Below, piece by piece: positions 28,329-36,194 of a stretch of 64,000 nucleotides of DNA. A program made the translations under genes and the position numbers. The notes below the pieces were generated by a model. The model was not told the origin of the DNA, did not search any database, and saw only the letters and a program-made list of their open reading frames with translations. Source of the stretch: Lewinellaceae bacterium (GTDB lineage: Bacteria; Bacteroidota; Bacteroidia; Chitinophagales; Saprospiraceae); the NCBI GenBank assembly GCA_020636105.1, contig JACJYL010000001.1, positions 558,001 through 622,000 of the forward strand. The letters run 5' to 3'. Numbering within the stretch: the stretch's first letter is position 1; every line of letters starts with the position of its first letter.

Positions 28329-29024
28329 CTATGCTTCCATTTTTTCCATGAAATCTTTTTGGTAGGTGCGGCCAACAGGAATTTTCACCTTGCCCAGGGT
28401 AATCTCGGTGCTAGTGAAAAAGTTTATTTTCGAGAAAGGCACTACAAAGGATTTGTGGACCCTGCAAAATTGCTCACCTGGCAATTGATTCAATAGTTTC
28501 TTAAGACTTTGCTGGGTCATGTGATAAGTGTTGCCAACATGAATCTTTACATAATTATCCATGGCTTCCAGGTAAGTAATTTCAGATATTGGAATTTTAA
28601 CATTTTTATACTCCACCTTTACGATAATGAAAGCTTCATCTGCTGAAAGAACCTTGTCTTTATCTGCTTCAAGAAATTTTTTCGCCTTTTGAACGGATTT
28701 ATAAAACCGGTCAAAATCAAACGGCTTCAATAAATAATCGATGGCATCAAGATTATAACTCTCCACCGCAAATTTGCTGTAGGCCGTGGTAAAAATAACC
28801 GGGGGACAATCCTTAATTCTTCCAACCAATTGAATGCCCGTCATCTCAGGCATATTGATGTCAAAAAAAACCAATTCGGGTTTATGAACTTCAAGGAAAG
28901 CAATAGCTTCAAAAGGATTGTCAAATACCTTTATCAATTCCAGAGAAGGAATTTTGCTACAATACTCTTTGATGATCTCCAGCGCAATGGGTTCGTCATC
29001 AACGGCTATACATGTTATTTTCAT
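28329..29024 (-). CDS. LytTR-family response regulator
   Basis: The ATG at 29024 gives 231 residues starting MKITCIAVDDEP, the usual beginning; an in-frame upstream codon at 29066 is less likely. The receiver domain has the acidic pair D9-D10, phosphoacceptor D55 in VFFDINMPEMTG, and TTAYSKFAVESY. The C-terminal LytTR DNA-binding domain (about 130-231) shows ITYLEAMDNYVKIHV, KKLLNQLP and FCRVHKSFVVPFSKI. This class typically binds paired direct repeats upstream of targets and controls surface or transport functions. It follows the histidine kinase gene by 53 nt and is convergent with the GH38 gene. Confidence 0.93.
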   Translation of the reverse strand: MKITCIAVDDEPIALEIIKEYCSKIPSLELIKVFDNPFEAIAFLEVHKPELVFFDINMPEMTGIQLVGRIKDCPPVIFTTAYSKFAVESYNLDAIDYLLKPFDFDRFYKSVQKAKKFLEADKDKVLSADEAFIIVKVEYKNVKIPISEITYLEAMDNYVKIHVGNTYHMTQQSLKKLLNQLPGEQFCRVHKSFVVPFSKINFFTSTEITLGKVKIPVGRTYQKDFMEKMEA

Positions 29025-29077
29025 TACTCCATTCGTTTGTGTCACGGGTTTCAGCACTTTTCTCAAACAGGGTAAGC

Positions 29078-30121
29078 CTAAAGATTTAACCTCAAGTCGA
29101 CCCGATAGATTTCTCCATTATCCTGGATGATCAATTCATGCCGGTCCGGGTAGATAAGGTTCAGGCGTTTCATGATGTTTTTCATACCAAAGCTGGTACC
29201 GTTTGTCTCTTCCTTTTTGGCAATAATCCTGTTCTCCACGGCTAAAGTAAGGATTTGTTTGTTCACTTTAATGAAAATTTCAATAGACGATTTGGTGTTG
29301 GCGCTCACGCCAAATTTAAAGGCATTTTCAATAAAAGGAATCAGGATCAGGGGAGCAATCACCACATTTTCAGCATTGATTTCTTTGTGATAATGTAACG
29401 TGGTTTGTTTCGGAATCCTCAATTCCTGGAATCCGATATATTTTTCAATATAGTTTATTTCCTGCTCCAGGTCGATAAAATCCGCATTGGCTTCCGTTAG
29501 GATATAACGCATCATGTCCGACAAGGTGATGATGGCCTTTGGAGCTTCATCCATTTTCTTGAGCGCCATAAAATAGATGCTATTCAGCGTATTGAAAAGA
29601 AAATGGGGGTTAATTTGGGATTTTAGCAAAGACAATTCTGCTTTGGTCTTTTCACTTTCCAGATCTTTTTTCAAACGCTGTAATTCGAACAAATGAAAAA
29701 TGATGCTGAAGAGCAAAATGACGAAAAACAGGATCATAGTGCCCATTCGCAGTTTCACCTGGTGTGCCGGGCGAATGCCGGACATAGGATGGTTCCATTC
29801 TCCTTCAGGAAATACCGATGTAATCCATACGGGCAAATACATATATATCAGGATACTTAACAATAATATCCCTGAATAATAAATTACCTTTTTTTGAAGA
29901 AAGTAATCAGGTATGAATTTAAAATAATTAAGGTAGTAAAAAGGGATGAGCAGGAGGCATGACGAAACATAAAAAAGTGGGGCATAATGATAAATACGAT
30001 CAAAACTGTCCAGTAAAAAAACGGGCAATATGAAAAAAGTCGCCCAAGCCACTACGTGAATGATAATTTTTCCGGTAAGATTGATCCTGTCTGTTATTGG
30101 CACCTTATTCATTTTGACCAT
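29078..30121 (-). CDS. LytS/YehU-type sensor histidine kinase
   Basis: The ATG at 30121 gives 347 residues; a GTG at 30136 and an ATG at 30112 are also in frame. Four hydrophobic segments in the first 150 residues form the membrane part, with no large extracellular domain. A short linker with a helical ELQRLKKDLESEKTKAEL leads to the His_kinase domain (PF06580-type) with SQINPHFLFNTLNSIYFM, where the His of NPHFLFN is phosphorylated. The HATPase region has PFIENAFKFGV and GTSFGMKNIMKRLNLIY. It is the first gene of a two-gene operon with the LytTR regulator. The signal is unknown. Confidence 0.92.
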   Translation of the reverse strand: MVKMNKVPITDRINLTGKIIIHVVAWATFFILPVFLLDSFDRIYHYAPLFYVSSCLLLIPFYYLNYFKFIPDYFLQKKVIYYSGILLLSILIYMYLPVWITSVFPEGEWNHPMSGIRPAHQVKLRMGTMILFFVILLFSIIFHLFELQRLKKDLESEKTKAELSLLKSQINPHFLFNTLNSIYFMALKKMDEAPKAIITLSDMMRYILTEANADFIDLEQEINYIEKYIGFQELRIPKQTTLHYHKEINAENVVIAPLILIPFIENAFKFGVSANTKSSIEIFIKVNKQILTLAVENRIIAKKEETNGTSFGMKNIMKRLNLIYPDRHELIIQDNGEIYRVDLRLNL

Positions 30122-30219
30122 TTTATTAAATGACACAGGAGCAGAAGCCCTTAGCTACTGGTAGCCAATGCTTCTGCCCTGAAATCATTCACTAAACCCG
30201 GGGGGATCCCTATTTTTTT

Positions 30220-32658
30220 CTAAAATCCTCCTTCACCGTTGTTGTTGCCATTATCGTTTCCATTTTCTCCTTTCTTTTCCATTGGGTTGTAATTATTGAA
30301 CCGGTAACTCAGTGAGAGTGAAACCATCGGCGCATAATTTCTCCAGCTGCGATAATTGTAAAAATTGGCATCCTCAACGATAGAAATCCGTTTTCTGGTA
30401 CCGAATACATCTCTGACCTGAAGCACGGCAGAAAGCTTTTTATCAAAGAAATCGGATCTCAAGGCCAGGTTAAAGGCATAATAACCTTTGGTCTCACCCT
30501 GAGCGGTAATGGAAGGGCTATTGTAATCGTAGTCCAGCTGGAAACGAATGTCCTGAGTCAATTTGAAAGTATTATTGATCCGTCCACTCCAGTTAAAAGA
30601 ACTGTTTTCAAAAGCCAACTCATCCAATTGGCCTACGATGCGATAATCGTATAGGTTTCCCATAAGATTCAGTTCCCACCATTTGAACAAGGTGTAATTG
30701 TACATGGCTTCAAGGCCAAGTGAATAATCCTTCCCCACATTGGCAAAGGTGGTCAGGAAAGTTTCTTCATCATATACCTCTAGGATACGTTCAATTTTAT
30801 TGTGTTTGATGCGATAGTAGGCTTCAAGGGATAAGCTGGACTTTTCCCAGGATTTTAAATAAGACATTTCCAGGGCATCAATGTACTCCGGTTTCAGCTC
30901 TGGATTCCCCCTGCGCACATTAAACAAGTCAGACCAGGAGAGAAAAGGCTCGAGAGCCCATCCATGTGGCCTGTCGATTCGTCTGGAATAGTTGGCCATC
31001 ACCTGATTTTCTTTGGGCAGCTGGTAAGAAAAATGTACAGAAGGGAAAAGATCCCAACGGTTGATGGTGAAATTCTTATTCAATTCCACTGCCTGGATAT
31101 CCCGGTAGGTATATTCACCGCGCAGCCCGGCCTGGTATCCGAATTTGTTCCACGATCCTTTATAGATGCCATAAAGGGCATAAATTTTCCGGTCATAATT
31201 GATGGAATTTCCTTTATCCTGTTGAAGGACAAAATCCTGAATGTCCGTGTCGTACAGGAACAATTCCGTTTCATCCACGCTAAAACCCCTACGGAGTTGA
31301 AGCCCTGTTTCAAACATGTTTTTTGAACCAATAGGCCTTGTATAATCCAGTCTCATTTCCCAATTGTTGGAAGGACCTTTTTCTGTAGTCTGAGCCCCTG
31401 AGGTAATGGTTTGTCCTTCGTCTTTGAGTACATTTTCAGAATATTCATCTCCTTTCCGCGCCCTGTAATTGAGCTGAAGAGACAATTCATGCTGGTCATT
31501 ATTAAATTTATGCAGGTAACTTCCTGTCATATTGTAATAATTTCCACTTCTTCCCGATTCATTGATGCTGAATTCATGCATAGAGAAATTGTCGGCCTCC
31601 TGGGTGGTGAGATAATCCAATTCAGAACTTCCTCCACGGTTATACTTTCCCATACGCAATCCTAAAGAAAACAAGTCCTTATCCGAAATATCCCAATCAA
31701 ACCCAGCCCTGAGGCCTTGGTTATTGCGCAGTCGTTCGCTCTTTCCTTCCGAAACAATACGTGTGGAAATGCCATCAATAGTGGTGAGCCTATCACTATA
31801 ACTTTCCCCGGGAAAAGGCTGATACCCGTAATCGGCACTAACATAATAATTGGTCTTTTCTCTTTTGTAATTCACCAAAAAATCACCTCCATAACTTCCG
31901 AAAACTCCGCCGTTTAAATTCAAAAGCCCATTAAACCCGAGCATACGGCTCTTTTTGGTTACGATATTGATGATCCCGCCGGTTCCGTCTGGTTGATACC
32001 GGGAGGATGGATTGGTAATGATCTCAATATTGAGGATGGTGGAAGCGGGGGTTTGCCTAAGGACATCACTTGGATCCAATACGGTGGGTTTTCCGTCGAT
32101 CAACACGGTGAAACCACTGCTTCCCCTTAAAAGCACATTCCCTTCAAAATCTACCTTGATGGAAGGAATATTTTCCAGCACCTCAACAGCGGACATGGAA
32201 GCGGAAGTCATTTGCTCACTGACCGTGACCACTTTTTTATCGATCTGGTATTCAACACTATTTTGATTGGCCAATACCACTACTTCCTTAAGGGTTTGCT
32301 TGTCCGGACTAAGGCGTATTTCTCCCAGATCGACAGCTTTTGAACCTTTTTCTACCTCGATGGCATCCCGGGAAATCATTTCGAAACCAAGGAAGGTGAT
32401 CTCAACAAAATAAAGGCCTGCGTTCAGGTTGGTAATTTCAAAATCCCCGTTATAATCTGAAATCGTTCCCGTTACAATACTACTGTCAACAGTATTGTAA
32501 ACAGTAATGGTAGCATATTCTATAGGGTTTTTTGATTGCTGGTCAATTACCTTTCCTTTAATTTTCCCATTTGCATCCGGATCCATGGATCCGGCAGTCA
32601 GGGGAAGCGTAAGCACAATACTGAAAAAGAATAACAAAAGTAATTTTACTTTATTCAT
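30220..32658 (-). CDS. TonB-dependent receptor of the outer-membrane beta-barrel family
   Basis: The 812-residue outer-membrane protein has a signal peptide (LLLLFFFSIVLTLPLTAG), a carboxypeptidase-regulatory-like beta domain (about 30-115; GKVIDQQSKNPIEYATITVY, FLGFEMIS), a plug domain (about 130-235; VEVLENIPSIKVDFEGNVLLRGSSG, ILNIEIITNPSSRY, GIINIVTKK) and a beta-barrel of the OMP_b-brl_3 type. The C-terminus ends in a Gly/Asn/Glu-rich tail (NGNDNGNNNGEGGF) beyond the barrel. There is no SusD partner, so it is probably not a classical polysaccharide utilisation system receptor. It lies downstream of the TRAP DctP gene and upstream of the LytS/LytTR pair, all on the minus strand. The substrate is unknown. 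Confidence 0.87.
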   Translation of the reverse strand: MNKVKLLLLFFFSIVLTLPLTAGSMDPDANGKIKGKVIDQQSKNPIEYATITVYNTVDSSIVTGTISDYNGDFEITNLNAGLYFVEITFLGFEMISRDAIEVEKGSKAVDLGEIRLSPDKQTLKEVVVLANQNSVEYQIDKKVVTVSEQMTSASMSAVEVLENIPSIKVDFEGNVLLRGSSGFTVLIDGKPTVLDPSDVLRQTPASTILNIEIITNPSSRYQPDGTGGIINIVTKKSRMLGFNGLLNLNGGVFGSYGGDFLVNYKREKTNYYVSADYGYQPFPGESYSDRLTTIDGISTRIVSEGKSERLRNNQGLRAGFDWDISDKDLFSLGLRMGKYNRGGSSELDYLTTQEADNFSMHEFSINESGRSGNYYNMTGSYLHKFNNDQHELSLQLNYRARKGDEYSENVLKDEGQTITSGAQTTEKGPSNNWEMRLDYTRPIGSKNMFETGLQLRRGFSVDETELFLYDTDIQDFVLQQDKGNSINYDRKIYALYGIYKGSWNKFGYQAGLRGEYTYRDIQAVELNKNFTINRWDLFPSVHFSYQLPKENQVMANYSRRIDRPHGWALEPFLSWSDLFNVRRGNPELKPEYIDALEMSYLKSWEKSSLSLEAYYRIKHNKIERILEVYDEETFLTTFANVGKDYSLGLEAMYNYTLFKWWELNLMGNLYDYRIVGQLDELAFENSSFNWSGRINNTFKLTQDIRFQLDYDYNSPSITAQGETKGYYAFNLALRSDFFDKKLSAVLQVRDVFGTRKRISIVEDANFYNYRSWRNYAPMVSLSLSYRFNNYNPMEKKGENGNDNGNNNGEGGF

Positions 32659-32678
32659 GGTGTTTTATCTGTTTTTCA

Positions 32679-32686
32679 CAAAACTA
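32679..32686 (-). promoter_or_regulatory. Candidate -7 box for the TonB receptor gene
   Basis: On the minus strand TAGTTTTG matches TAnnTTTG and ends 20 nt before the receptor ATG at 32658. No TTTG -33 box was evident at the usual spacing. Confidence 0.42.
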
Positions 32687-32787
32687 AGGGCTAAATGCCG
32701 TTTGGCCGAAAATAATACGTCAACGACATAAATCCGGTGGTATGTGAAATTTAACAGCGACAAAGAAAAATTGTTCTGAAGGGCTTA

Positions 32788-33906
32788 TTACTCCTGCAGC
32801 GTATTGTAATAAGCCTTTTCCGAAAATTCGGACCAGGCAGCCGCTTTTTTACTAAAAGCCTGGTAGGAGGAATAAACCTTTTGAGCAAAATCATCTTGTG
32901 CAACAAGTTCTTCAATAACTTCCCTGGTATAAATTCTCAATTGATCCAGCACCTCTTGCGGAAAAAACCGGATATCTACGCCGGCATCCTTCAAAATTCC
33001 GAGATACTCGCCATTTTTGGCTTCCATCTGGGTGAATACATACAGATGAGCCTGCCATCCGGCAGCTTTGATGATCGCCTGGAGGTCCTGTGGCAGGGCA
33101 TCGAATTTTTCTTTATTGAGAATAAATTCAAGTGAAGTTCCCGGTTCGTGCCATCCCGGCGCATAATAGTATTTGGCGATCTCCTGGAAGCCCATAGAAT
33201 AGTCATGAAAAGGACTCAGCCATTCCGCGGCATCGATGATCCCGCGTTCAAGCCCTGTGTACAATTCGCCACCGGCCAGCAAAACGGCCGATCCTCCGGC
33301 CTTTTCAAGCACCTTGCCGCCAAGGCCCGGAATGCGCATTTTTAATCCTTTCAGGTCATCGATGGAATTGATCTCTTTATTGAACCATCCACCCATTTGC
33401 ACCCCGGAGTTGCCGCCGGGCATGGGCACAAGGTTGTATTGAGCATAAAGTTCTTCCCACAATTCCAGCCCTCCTCCCGCTGCGAGCCAGGTGGTCATCT
33501 GCTGGGCATTCATCCCAAAAGGCACGGTTGAAAAAAACTGGGCCGCCGGTATTTTTCCTGCCCAGTAATAGGCTGCTCCGCTTCCCATTTCTGCCCCACC
33601 ATTGCGTACGGTATCAAAAGTTTCCAGGGCAGGCACCAATTCTCCTCCGCCATACACATGGATTTCCATTCTGCCGCCTGACATTTCATTCACCAGTTTT
33701 GCAAAGAGGTTGCAGGCTTCTCCCAAAATCGGGTAGTTCGGGGGCCATGTGGTGACCATTTTCCATTTGTATCGTTCATTGCTTAAACTTCCGGGAAGGG
33801 AATCTTTTTGAGCAAAATTTTCATTCAAACAGCCTCTTAAAAAAACGGGGAGGGAAATAGTTCCCAATGCTAATCCTTTAACGAATGTCTTGCGGTCAAT
33901 CTTCAT
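32788..33906 (-). CDS. TRAP transporter solute-binding protein (DctP type)
   Basis: The 372-residue protein has the DctP fold signature: VTTWPPNYPILGEACNLFAKLVNEMSGGRMEI near the start, VYGGGELVPALETFDTV, DLKGLKMRIPGLGGKVLEKAGG, and the conserved Arg in MRIPG that binds carboxylates. The N-terminus DRKTFVKGLALGTISLPVFLRGC resembles both a Tat signal (RK in place of RR) and a lipoprotein signal (Cys27). It is therefore probably a membrane-anchored periplasmic binding protein. Its large permease counterpart is at 23401 in the opposite orientation, and no DctQ gene is in the window. The family imports C4-dicarboxylates, keto acids or similar; the ligand here is unknown. Confidence 0.9.
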   Translation of the reverse strand: MKIDRKTFVKGLALGTISLPVFLRGCLNENFAQKDSLPGSLSNERYKWKMVTTWPPNYPILGEACNLFAKLVNEMSGGRMEIHVYGGGELVPALETFDTVRNGGAEMGSGAAYYWAGKIPAAQFFSTVPFGMNAQQMTTWLAAGGGLELWEELYAQYNLVPMPGGNSGVQMGGWFNKEINSIDDLKGLKMRIPGLGGKVLEKAGGSAVLLAGGELYTGLERGIIDAAEWLSPFHDYSMGFQEIAKYYYAPGWHEPGTSLEFILNKEKFDALPQDLQAIIKAAGWQAHLYVFTQMEAKNGEYLGILKDAGVDIRFFPQEVLDQLRIYTREVIEELVAQDDFAQKVYSSYQAFSKKAAAWSEFSEKAYYNTLQE

Positions 33907-34143
33907 GGTATCTAAGTTTAAGCTCCGGTAGGTTCAGAGCTTCGGGTTTAAGCCAAATAAGTTCCTAAAGTAAAAAATATTTATGGAAAATTTTCTCCTT
34001 ACCCACGTAAAATTGGAGGGTTGCGCCGGTTTGCTCGTGAAAGTTTGTAAATAAATAATCCATTATAAAACCTGAACAGGTTGCGTTTTGTTAATCAACA
34101 TCATAAATAACTCTATTAGAAGTATTTAATTTCCAAAAATCAC

Positions 34144-34151
34144 TAATTTTG
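34144..34151 (+). promoter_or_regulatory. Candidate -7 box giving a leaderless or near-leaderless mRNA
   Basis: TAATTTTG matches TAnnTTTG and ends only 4 nt before the ATG of the U32-family gene at 34156. If it is the promoter, transcription would start at or within a few bases of the start codon. Confidence 0.5.
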
Positions 34152-34155
34152 CGGC

Positions 34156-35397
34156 ATGAACACAATTGACAAAATAGAATTGATGGCCCCGGCGGGGTCA
34201 TTCGAGGCTTTGCAGGCTGCTATCGACAATGGAGCCGACTCTGTTTACTTTGGCATCGAGCAGCTGAATATGCGCGCTCGTTCTTCCATAAACTTTACTT
34301 TGGAAGACCTTAAAGAGATTGCCCAACGATGCAATGAAAAAAATGTCCGCACCTATATTACGCTCAATACGATTATATACGATCATGACCTTTCGATGGT
34401 GAAAAAGATCATCGATACCGCTAAGGAAGCGGGGATTACTGCCGTTATTGCCTCTGACCAGGGGGTGATCGGATATGCCAGGTCCAAAGGGGTTGAGGTT
34501 CATCTTTCTACTCAGCTCAATATCACAAATGTTGAAACTTTGAAGTTTTATTCACTATTTGCTGATGTCGCGGTATTGTCCAGGGAGTTGAGCCTGAGAC
34601 AAATAAAAACCATCTGTGATGCCGTGAAAAGGGAAGAGGTACGCGGACCTTCAGGCAACCTGATGGAAATCGAAATATTCGGCCACGGGGCGTTATGTAT
34701 GGCCGTTTCCGGCAAATGTTACCTCAGTCTGCATTCCAACAACTCCTCTGCGAATAGGGGAGCCTGCGTGCAGAATTGCCGCAGAAAATATACGGTGATC
34801 GATGAAGAAGGCATTGAATTGGAGATCGATAATGAGTACATTATGTCACCAAAAGATTTATGTACGCTTGATTTTTTGCCACAGGTCATTGAGACAGGCA
34901 TAAACGTATTAAAAATCGAAGGCAGAGGAAGAGCTCCCGAATATGTAGCCACGGTCATCAAAGCTTACCGGGAAGCTATTGATGCTGTTTATGACGGAAC
35001 ATATTCTCAGGAAAAGTCCGATGAATGGATGAAACAACTCGAAACCGTTTACAATCGCGGGTTCTGGGGCGGATACTACCTCGGACAAAAACTGGGAGAA
35101 TGGTCAGGAGAACCGGGATCCAAAGCCACCCAAAAGAAAGTTTACCTCGGTAAAGGCATCCACTACTATCCACAACCCAAAGTCGGTCACTTCCGGATCG
35201 AAGCCCACCAGCTTAAAGCCGGAGATAAAATTCTCATCACAGGGCCTACAACGGGAGTGATTGAAATGGAAGTCGATGAACTCTGGGTAGATGAAAAAAT
35301 CGTAGCCGAAGCCGCCAAGGGCGCAGATGTCACTTTTAATATCGAAAAAGTCATTCGTCCTTCGGATAAGTTGTATAAAATTGTTCAGGAAGCGTAG
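34156..35397 (+). CDS. Peptidase U32-family protein (TrhP/YegQ-like)
   Basis: The 413-residue protein starts LMAPAGSFEALQAAIDNGADSVYFG, the U32 N-terminus, and carries the family signature EIEIFGHGALCMAVSGKCYLS, then NRGACVQNCRRKY, where the four Cys (GALC, GKC, GAC, QNC) probably bind an iron-sulfur cluster. Although called peptidases, characterised members (TrhP/YegQ, RlhA/YdcP, UbiU/V) are RNA- or ubiquinone-hydroxylation proteins. The size and single-chain form fit TrhP, which with prephenate makes 5-hydroxyuridine at tRNA position 34; the assignment is inferred. It is divergent from the dctP gene. A ferredoxin gene follows 171 nt downstream. Confidence 0.88.
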   Translation: MNTIDKIELMAPAGSFEALQAAIDNGADSVYFGIEQLNMRARSSINFTLEDLKEIAQRCNEKNVRTYITLNTIIYDHDLSMVKKIIDTAKEAGITAVIASDQGVIGYARSKGVEVHLSTQLNITNVETLKFYSLFADVAVLSRELSLRQIKTICDAVKREEVRGPSGNLMEIEIFGHGALCMAVSGKCYLSLHSNNSSANRGACVQNCRRKYTVIDEEGIELEIDNEYIMSPKDLCTLDFLPQVIETGINVLKIEGRGRAPEYVATVIKAYREAIDAVYDGTYSQEKSDEWMKQLETVYNRGFWGGYYLGQKLGEWSGEPGSKATQKKVYLGKGIHYYPQPKVGHFRIEAHQLKAGDKILITGPTTGVIEMEVDELWVDEKIVAEAAKGADVTFNIEKVIRPSDKLYKIVQEA

Positions 35398-35568
35398 AAG
35401 GTTTTTCAAAGGGATCGTGGTGTAATAAATCTTTTCAATTTAGGTCAATCATTACCCCGATTTTCCATCTTTTATCTCAATATGTCTCTACGTTTCATTC
35501 CTCTAAGCTAATGCTTTGCAATTATTACTTCTTTTAGACTAAACATAAGCAATAAAAAAATATCTAAA

Positions 35569-35799
35569 TTGATCATCATCACCCAACAACGCATCAAATG
35601 TATCGGCTGTAACTATTGCGTGGAATTCGCGCCCGACCGTTGGCGCATGTCCAAAAAGGATGGTCGTTGTACGTTGATCGGAGCAGAAAATAAAAAAGGA
35701 TTTCATTCTGTCCGGGTGAATGATCATGAGTATGAGGATAATGTAAAAGCGGCAGAAGCCTGCCCGGTTAAGATTATTCAGGTGACGAAGTTGAAGTGA
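35569..35799 (+). CDS. Small 4Fe-4S ferredoxin (TTG start)
   Basis: The 76-residue protein has the cluster motif CIGCNYC near the N-terminus and a fourth Cys in AEACPVKII, giving one [4Fe-4S] cluster of the C-x2-C-x2-C...CP type. It should be a soluble electron carrier. No ATG exists in frame before the motif, so TTG at 35569 is the only sensible start; an in-frame ATT/ATC alternative would be non-standard. It follows the U32 gene on the same strand with a 171-nt gap, so its promoter may be separate. An electron-donating role to the U32 protein is only a guess from position. Confidence 0.82.
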   Translation: MIIITQQRIKCIGCNYCVEFAPDRWRMSKKDGRCTLIGAENKKGFHSVRVNDHEYEDNVKAAEACPVKIIQVTKLK

Positions 35800-36194
35800 T
35801 TTGTTTTTAGCTTCGTCCTTTTAAAATCACCTCGTTTATCCTGTTTCAAAGCTACTCGAATCATTTTCCATGAAATAGCCTTAATGAAACGACAAACCAA
35901 TTCGGTTGGCAGTAATAAAACTACTTTTTTTTGGGTAGATAGATGGATTTTGAAAGTAAATGGAAATTTGCGAACTTCTGATAAGTTAGAAGGAACTATC
36001 GTAGTATCTCAACATCAAACCATCTTAGTATCAAATCTTTTCCTTATTTTCGCCCCTTAAATTTATTAACAAGCATTTGGCAAGGATTAAAATGTAATGC
36101 CCAGGAACTTTTGTTCTGAAAATGACATTCATTTAGTTGATAAACCATAGCAAATTTTGTCCCTCCATCAGAGCGGACCGACAACAGAAAAAAC
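35800..36194. other. Intergenic stretch of 395 bp before leuS
   Basis: The stretch is AT-rich. A 58-codon ORF (35884-36060, plus) is open but has no recognisable family, no ribosome-binding site and low-complexity AT codons, so I do not call it a gene. I saw no tRNA-like fold, terminator or promoter box that is convincing. It probably carries the leuS promoter. A T-box-like leader was looked for by eye and not found. Confidence 0.5.

Noticed and set aside
30220..32658. A SusC-type polysaccharide utilisation locus around the TonB receptor
   Set aside because: No SusD-like lipoprotein follows, and the barrel is of the OMP_b-brl_3 type; the nearby GH38 gene is on the other strand.
35884..36060. 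A 58-codon plus-strand open frame in the spacer before leuS
   Set aside because: No recognisable family, ribosome-binding site or promoter box; a frame of this length is expected by chance in AT-rich DNA.
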